A stretch of 64,000 nt of DNA from positions 13,309,501 to 13,373,500 of the forward strand of contig JAPWDM010000014.1 in assembly GCA_035578155.1 (NCBI GenBank), in the 5' to 3' direction. The notes under the pieces are model-generated. The model was not told the origin of the DNA and ran no database searches. It saw only the letters and a program-made list of their open reading frames with translations. Both the position numbers and the translations under genes were made by a program. The stretch is from Brachynemurus nebulosus (taxonomy: Eukaryota; Arthropoda; Insecta; Neuroptera; Myrmeleontidae). Of this stretch, positions 57,841 through 64,000 are shown in pieces (the first letter of the stretch is position 1; the number at the start of each line of letters is the position of its first letter).

Positions 57841-58288
57841 GCCTGATTTACATTAACCCTCTGCTCTTACTCCGATATCACTACGCTCCCGATTCGATAT
57901 AATCTTGTTGTGTTCACATTACAGTGCTGATATCATGCTGGTACCTATTCATTCTCTATTCACATTATAATGCCACTCTGGGTACGCTCCCAGTTCGGTC
58001 TCAGTTCGATACAAATATCTTTTCATATTAACTGAATGCAAGCGGAGTGGAGTGGAGTCAAAAAAGTGTTTATACTATAGGTACAAGCCATAACAAGTCT
58101 GATATCGCTCCGATAAAATATTACCTGAGTGGTATTGATATTGGAGCGAGAGCGAACCGTGACTGATATCGAACCGATATCAGAGCGATGATGTGAATAC
58201 ACTCATTGTTTGTTGTGTAAGAATATTTTATCGAACCTGGAGCGGAGTGATATCGGAGTGAGAGCAGAGCGTTAATGTAAATCGGACC
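57841..58288. mobile_element. GC-richer MITE, copy 2 (diverged)
   Basis: Left GCCTGATTTACATTAACCCT, right the complement of GTCCGATTTACATTAACGCT. Internal words (ACTCATTGTTTGTTGTGTAA, GCTCCGATAAAATATTACCT) match 49496-49873 inverted. Confidence 0.8.
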
Positions 58289-59378
58289 TAAAAAATACTA
58301 TAAAATTTCTTTAGGAGGGTGAACAGTATTTTAAATTCTATCCAATTCCAGTCCCATTCAATTTAAAATTTTTAACCCCACTCCCAACGAATCGCAATTT
58401 TTACTTCCCAAAATGCAGTTACATTATTTTTAGTGTCACTTCCAACCGTTCCCAGTCCTCTATAAAAAATTAGTTACTCCCACCCGCGTTCAAAATATCA
58501 ACCCGTTACCATATTTTAACAAAGAATGATTTAATATTCCAATTGACATCCTTAATATTTTATTGAAACAAATTGATAATCCTAGATTAATTTACGTTAT
58601 ATACAACGAAATATTTTTATCCTATAAAAGTGTTTTGCTGAATGGAGATCGACGTCTATTTTTATATATTTTTTTTTTCACAAAAAATGAATAAAAATAT
58701 AAAAATAATTGGATTGATAGAATAAAGAATATTTTATCCTCATAACAACAAATGATACAACAGGAATAAAAGGATATATTTTTAGAATAAAATAATAGAT
58801 ATTGCAAAAATAGCATTTGAAAGAAATACGTACGGTTTATACGTATTTGATGTAACTTGTGTGAGTGTAGGTACCTACGTGTTACCGTGTTACATAATAT
58901 AGCCGTATAGGCAGGTTATTCAGGATAGGGAAGGCGTCAGCACTACAGAAATATTAACGGTGAATCGAATTACTAACTAAGCATTTCATTTTTTCCGTTT
59001 GATTTCCAACATTTCTTTTTACCATATGTATATACACTTATACAGATATACATTATGTTGTTAGTATAACGTTCCACGAACCCACTTATACGAACGAATG
59101 CGAATTAAAATATAAAATTGTTGTTTCGTTAGTGAAAAACGTGTTTTGCGTAACAATTGCTTGTTTGTCAATATTTAGCTAAATGAAGATGTAGGCTTCA
59201 GTCGAAGCTGTAGAAAACTCAATTTTATTCTTTGAGCAATCAGTTTCTGGAGTTTAATTTCTCTTTTAACTCTCAACTTGTTAATGGGTTCTTTTATTCA
59301 ATTTGTTTCACAATAAGGTATTTTTTCTTTGCAGCTTAGAAAATATTAAATATTTTCAGTATAGACATAAAGAATTAA
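58289..59378. other. Sequence without recognised gene
   Basis: AT-rich. The minus frame at 58622-58816 is noise. Confidence 0.5.
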
Positions 59379-59419
59379 TTAACATCTTGACGGTCATTGA
59401 CGGCATAAGACGTCAAGAG

Positions 59420-60313
59420 TAGAGTTGCCAACTGTCCCAATTTAAGGCCTATATGTCCCGCGTCCCGACGACAGTAGTGGCGGGACGTTATTTGTCCCGA
59501 TTCTTAACATCTACAGTTTTTTTTTACTTTTTTAATCCCGACAGTCTCGCTATTGCTGTTTCCAAATTACCGCGCTTGCATATCATGTCGTCGCCCGGCC
59601 AAGGAAGTAAGTACCTACACATAAAATGTCCAGTGTTGCCAGTTTGACTCATCAAAATTCCCCCAACAGTAGTCAGAATCCCTCCGAAAAATGCATTTTA
59701 TGTAGAAAAAACCTTCAAAAAATGAAATAAATTATTTAACGGACATGAATTACACAAGTGTCATCCGAGTAGCCTAAAGATAGCCAATATCAAGGGCTGA
59801 CAACGTTTTGAAAAATGTCTTTCTTAAAAAAAAATATACAGTTCACAGTAAAAAAAAAAATTAAAATGTCTTAAAATGCGACAGCACACATTAAAATTTT
59901 AATGGTTGATTTTAAACTGATTATTGAGTAAGAATGATACATACAGAGTGGGCCATTTTAATCTATGCATCTAAATATCTCGCCAGAGGTGCCACCTATC
60001 AAAAAGTGACCTTTACAAAAGTTGTTAGGTACGAAGGGGGCATTAAATGGTGACCTTAAATTTGACCTTGATCTTCATTCTCAAGGTCATTTTGAGGTCA
60101 AGTCGTATTTTTTAAATGGAAAGGCCTATTTTTTATTTCGGATTATGAAAGAGCGTGAAATTTCACGTCGAAAATGCTATAAACGAATTCTTTTAGAAAT
60201 TTTTGCTATAAACGAAAGCAGTCCCGATTTTATATTTCTCTAGACGAGAAATATAACCCGATTTTTTTTTTCATTAAATCCCGAAATATTTATTGGAAGA
60301 GTTGACAACCCTA
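59420..60313. mobile_element. hAT element inside the TTAA-flanked MITE
   Basis: Left TAGAGTTGCCAACTGTCC, right the complement of TAGGGTTGTCAACTCTTCC. Exact 8-bp target duplication GTCAAGAG (59412-59419, 60314-60321). GTCCCG words are repeated near both ends. 60040-60100 has the phrase GACCTTGATCTTCATTCTCA then AAGGTCA words. Confidence 0.93.
59545..59606 (+). other. Exon-like stretch with start codon inside the hAT
   Basis: A long pyrimidine tract ending CCCGACAG (59544) precedes 62 bases, which end AAGGAA before GTAAGT (59607). An ATG at 59585 opens MSSPGQG and stays in frame to the donor. This could be the first coding exon of an ancestral hAT transposase or of captured host sequence. No downstream exon recognised. 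Confidence 0.3.
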
Positions 60314-60423
60314 GTCAAGAGGAACCTTACTAACTCACACACCAGGTCGAAGGACGTCAATAATTCCATATAAAGTGTATTAATTGTCAAAATATTAAAC
60401 CAGTTGGACCGTCATAGTGTTAA

Positions 60424-61011
60424 ACAAATTCGAATATTTATAATATTTTGTGGTATATTTTCTTGACGACAAAAATCGTCATACTCAGTTATCAGGTTAA
60501 GCATTCGCTTGGGGTCTTTTTAATTTTTTAAGGTTTTGTGAAAGATGTCCGAGGCCTCAGTTTCCACATTTCTGAAGTTATGTTCGTACAGGTGAAGGGA
60601 TTTCGATTAATGGACAACAGAATTTTTGTTCTTTTTGGGAGGTATTTTCTAATATCGAAAAGTGATCACTTTTTTCCATGGATCTCCACCATGTGATTGT
60701 TTGAAATGTCTTTTGAATTAAAGTTTAGGTTTATTTTACCAATTTTCATTTTTAAGTGTTGTTTGCGAAATATTGATCTTTAAATGTGTTCGCTTTACTA
60801 AAATCTAAAAAAATTATAGATACTAGCAGTTGATAAAAGCTTTTAACTGTAATTATTTCGGATAATTTAGTTATTGATTTATTGGAGTTAAAGCGTTACA
60901 TCACTTTGTAATCGAATGAAAATTACTGGAGTTATCTTGCCCACCATTTTGGAAAACGTATAGTGTAGATTTAGAGTAAAATACGTGCCAAGTTTCAAAA
61001 TGCGTTTATCG
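60424..61011. other. Sequence without recognised gene
   Basis: Nothing supported. Confidence 0.5.
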
Positions 61012-61014
61012 TTT

Positions 61015-61847
61015 GGGCAATTCCATATGTGACTGACTCTACATTTGACACAATTTACGTTTTATTTTGCCTTATATTACGAATATCACTATGTTTACAG
61101 TTTCAATTTTAGCATGGTTTTATAGTTGATACCCCAATTATCCCTCTGTAATAAAAAGTGTGCACAAATAAAGTTGTGAAATATGATTTATTTAATAAAA
61201 TGTAAATGTGACTGACACTACATGCAAAAGGAAGTCGCTTTCGAGAGTGTTTTTAAACTTCGAAAATCTTCCTCTGTACAGACGTTATAATTTTAAATTG
61301 TATATTTAACCGAAGTATATGAAACAAATTATTGGAAAATGATAAAATGAAAGACTTTACTTTTTTAGAAAAGTAGTTATTCGAAAACACTACCATCACT
61401 TTGAATTGCAAAAAAGTAGTATTTTTAAATGAAATCCTAGAAACTGACACTATAGGACATAAAATAGGAACTTTAAAATAATTTTAAAGGTACAAAATGT
61501 ACTTATTTTTATTATTTATTACCTAAAATACAAAATTTCTTAAGATTTTTCAAAATCTGTAAATTTATAATAAATTCTATTCCCGTTAAGGATTCAATTA
61601 GGATTACAATAATTCTAAATACTTGCCGTGAAAATTTAATTAAAACACCACTATAAAATACACTATTAGCTTATACCCACGACAAAACATTGAGAATTAC
61701 ACTATTTCTAAAAAACTAAAAACAAACTTTTATTGAAATTTTGAGAACTTAAAGTACTATAGTGTTGCCATCATATTAACGTATTTTTACTACCAATAAC
61801 AATTATTTATTTTTTTCAATTATGGAGCCTTTTCCATGGAATTGCCC
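61015..61847. mobile_element. Possible element with 12-bp terminal repeats
   Basis: GGGCAATTCCAT at 61015-61026 and ATGGAATTGCCC at 61836-61847, with GTTT directly outside both ends. TGTGACTGAC..TACAT occurs twice inside (61028, 61208). 833 bp, no recognised coding. Short termini, so tentative. Confidence 0.4.
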
Positions 61848-62344
61848 GTTTGGTGTATTTATACCTATTATTAACGCCATCTGTGAATCATTTATGGAAA
61901 TATAACTGATCTGTAATGCAAAAAAGTTATCGACCAGGATGAGAGACTATAAAAAGTGGTGTTTTTAAACATTTTTAACCGCTCAAAGTCGTTGCAGAAT
62001 CGGATTTGAAGTGACTTTTCAAAAACGTTTCACTAACATAATTCCTTTTAAATATCATTCTAAAGATATTAATACATCATTTAAGCTAATAAAAAAAAGA
62101 AATTTTTTTTGAAGGTGGTGTATCGTTGGGTGGAAAACAACTCGAATTTCCATCACTAGTATAATATTAATATCACAGTCAAAAAATCAGAGATATTTAC
62201 ATTGTCAATTTCAAATGAAATACTTACATTCTTTTGTTGACGTTTTGCATTTACGTTTAACGATTTTTACCTATACATGTGCACATCATAATACTATAAT
62301 ATACTTTTATTAGAATATTAAGTAATATATACATTTATTTTCAG
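61848..62344. other. Sequence without recognised gene
   Basis: AT-rich. Ends in a plausible intron 3' end (pyrimidine-rich, TTATTTTCAG). Confidence 0.45.
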
Positions 62345-62380
62345 GATAAAGGATATAATGGCTTCCTGAAGAGAAAAGTG
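62345..62380 (+). CDS. Candidate 36-bp microexon of an unidentified host gene
   Basis: Preceded by ACATTTATTTTCAG and followed by GTAAGTTTTT, both strong splice consensus. The length is a multiple of three, and only one frame is open, giving DKGYNGFLKRKV with phase 0 at both ends. If real, it is a cassette exon and much of the window is intron of a + strand gene. No neighbouring exon was found and I do not recognise the peptide. Confidence 0.35.
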
Positions 62381-63329
62381 GTAAGTTTTTCCATTCCTTT
62401 TAACGTTTATTTACATATTAGACGGATATGGAGGAAACGTTTAAAGTAGAAATTCCGTTTTCATTTTTTTTTTTTTGTGAACGAATAAAAAGCGAAACAC
62501 ACAAATGAGCTTAAATACTTTTAAGCTTCACAATCTTACCGCGTAAATGTTTGTATATGCATAGATAGATAAAAACGTTGTTTCTTCTATATTCGTTTAA
62601 TATTTTGCTTTCGTTATTTTTGAATATTTTATTTAAAATAATATATGGATGAAATTTTGTTGAGTTTTTCTTCGTTATTCAAATATAATTGATTTAAATA
62701 GAGTCAGTTGGAACCTTTAAAATAACTGTAATTATTGTCTTTTGATTTTGCAAGCAGTTTTATTATTGTTTTATAACGTAAAAGCCCCTCTACCGGAACG
62801 CGATCATATGTCCGAACAGTTTTGACATTTATATATTAATGAAGTTATTTCTGAAAGAAACCTCTGATAACAAAAATTATTATTAACACTTTCAGTCCCA
62901 CGGCTTCGGCATCCGAAACCAAATAAAACTTCCCCAGAGGCCGACCGCGATCAATGATTAATTGATTAGTTGATTACTCATTATGTGTGCGATGTTTATC
63001 ATGTTTATCATTCTTCTTCACACGGATGTATTCATAAGATGTATTCCCATTCACACAGACACATACATACCAACAAACACTACTCTCTTGGTTTCTGTGT
63101 ATGTATAAAAAATTTTAAAATAAACAAAAAATATATAAAAAATATAATTTATATTTTTAAATAAAATTGATTTGAATGTCAGTGTATATGTAGTATGTAT
63201 GTACGTATCACGTAGTACGTATGTTTACAGTTTTACACATACATACGTGTGGAACTGTGTTGTTGACTCTATTCAGTGTTTGAATCATTTTATTTTATGT
63301 ATCTGTTTATATAAAGTTTTTTTTTTAGC
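62381..63329. other. Sequence without recognised gene; fragment shared with 31070-31195
   Basis: 62770-62885 matches 31070-31195 (AATGAAGTTATTTCTGAAAG). TTAACACTTTCAGTCCCACG at 62884 resembles the start of a TTAA-flanked element, but no right end was found. Confidence 0.45.
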
Positions 63330-63441
63330 GAATTTCCAGAAATTCAGCTATTCCAGTAGGTCTCATGACACGACTTGAGCCCGGGAATATGGCAGAAATT
63401 TGTTTTGAGGTCCCTAGAAACCAAAAATAATATTCACTAAA

Positions 63442-63495
<54 letters not shown>

Positions 63496-63775
63496 TTATG
63501 TATCAGCACGATAACTCTCGAACGAAATGTCCTAGGTTTACCAAATTAGGTGAGAACGTTGGAAATCCAAAAATCTTGGATGAGTTCTTCAGCCAGACAC
63601 GTCGGATGCCAGGAACATGGTGTTTGTTCTTGCAAAAAATTAGTTTTTTGCCAAAATTTGCTATAATTTAAAAGTTTTTGCCACATTTTTATACACCATT
63701 GCAAAGACGGAAAAAAATCACATAAAAAAGGTTTTTGAACCATTATTCTAGGTTAGCTAGTTTTTGAGAAAATAA
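63330..63775 (-). repeat. Dispersed (CA)n/(TA)n-centred repeat, copy C (reverse)
   Basis: Reverse of the 34850-35450 copy: 63330-63440, then (TA)n at 63447-63483 followed by a short ATGT repeat, then 63500-63775. The frames at 63486-63671 and 63546-63743 are repeat-derived. Confidence 0.82.
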
Positions 63776-63844
63776 GAAAATCCGCTACCGGGGCGGTTAT
63801 AGAAACCTCCGGCGGTGGGTGGAGTAATGTGAACGAAAATTTTT

Positions 63845-64000
63845 TCTAATCTAACTGAACTAACGGAACTTGATGTAACCTAACCGAACCTAAGAAAATT
63901 TGGTCTCAAACCTAAGCGAACCTAAGGAAATTTTTTGTAACGTAACCGAACCCAACAAAATTTTTTCTAACCTAACTGAACCTTATTGTTCTATAATTTA
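63845..64000 (+). repeat. Minisatellite of about 31 bp (AACCTAACCGAACC-type)
   Basis: About five units share AACCTAACCGAACCTAA followed by GAAAATTT-type words. It continues past the window end. It is not the insect telomere repeat TTAGG. Confidence 0.8.

Larger units (their letters stand above)
59383..60419. mobile_element. TTAA-flanked MITE interrupted by a hAT element
   Basis: Left CATCTTGACGGTCATTGACG after TTAA (59379-59382), right end GACCGTCATAGTG before TTAA (60420-60423). Same family as 56873-57020. The MITE sequence resumes on the other side of the hAT at 60314. Confidence 0.8.

Noticed and set aside
63845..64000. Telomeric repeat
   Set aside because: The unit is about 31 bp with AACCTAACCGAACC words, not TTAGG.
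1..64000. Viral integrations, rRNA genes, LTR or LINE retrotransposons
   Set aside because: I found no reverse transcriptase, gag-like, capsid or rRNA sequence on either strand. Diverged pieces cannot be excluded by eye.

Overview
The window is AT-rich eukaryotic DNA that looks like an insect genome. It has long (TA)n tracts, many nested DNA transposons (Tc1, pogo-like, hAT, TTAA-flanked, Helitron), and no dense reading frames. A hemipteran with an AT-rich genome such as an aphid would fit, but that is inference. I recognise no complete host gene. The window reads as intergenic DNA or the inside of a very large intron. The only long recognisable protein-coding frame is a Tc1-type transposase (2370-3233).

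Layout. 1-380 is a dispersed repeat with (CA)n/(TA)n. 391-4755 is a four-part nest: a TTAA-flanked foldback element holds an IR/DR Tc1 element (644-3518) and a pogo-like MITE (3525-3900), and the Tc1 holds a hAT element (1148-2322) in its transposase gene. 6131-6839 and 13909-14578 are two copies of a 0.7-kb repeat. 11019-12724 is a Helitron-like element carrying two other insertions, and 16102-16936 is a second Helitron-like element. 17800-18690 is an array of about 160-bp units. 19482-20627 has a deleted Tc1 followed by a hAT MITE full of TATCGATA sites. 21984-22834 is a foldback inserted in a (TA)n tract. 27786-28375 is another deleted Tc1. 31870-32016 and 47268-47385 are near-perfect hairpins. 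32447-32519 is tRNA-like. 40130-40949 holds two short hAT elements. 51039-51733 is a TTAA-flanked foldback. 52336-53658 is a hAT inside a hAT, and the inner one keeps a hATC domain. 56873-60423 carries TTAA elements, one interrupted by a hAT. The end of the window has a (CA/TA) repeat and a minisatellite of about 31 bp.

The elements do not form a pathway. Their value is as a record of insertion order: exact target-site duplications (8 bp for hAT, TA for Tc1/pogo, TTAA for others) give relative ages. Host coding signal is weak. It consists of a 36-bp possible microexon with consensus splice sites (62345-62380), two poorer exon-like stretches, and a coding-like minus-strand fragment with one internal stop (25013-25201). 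These need transcript data before being called genes.
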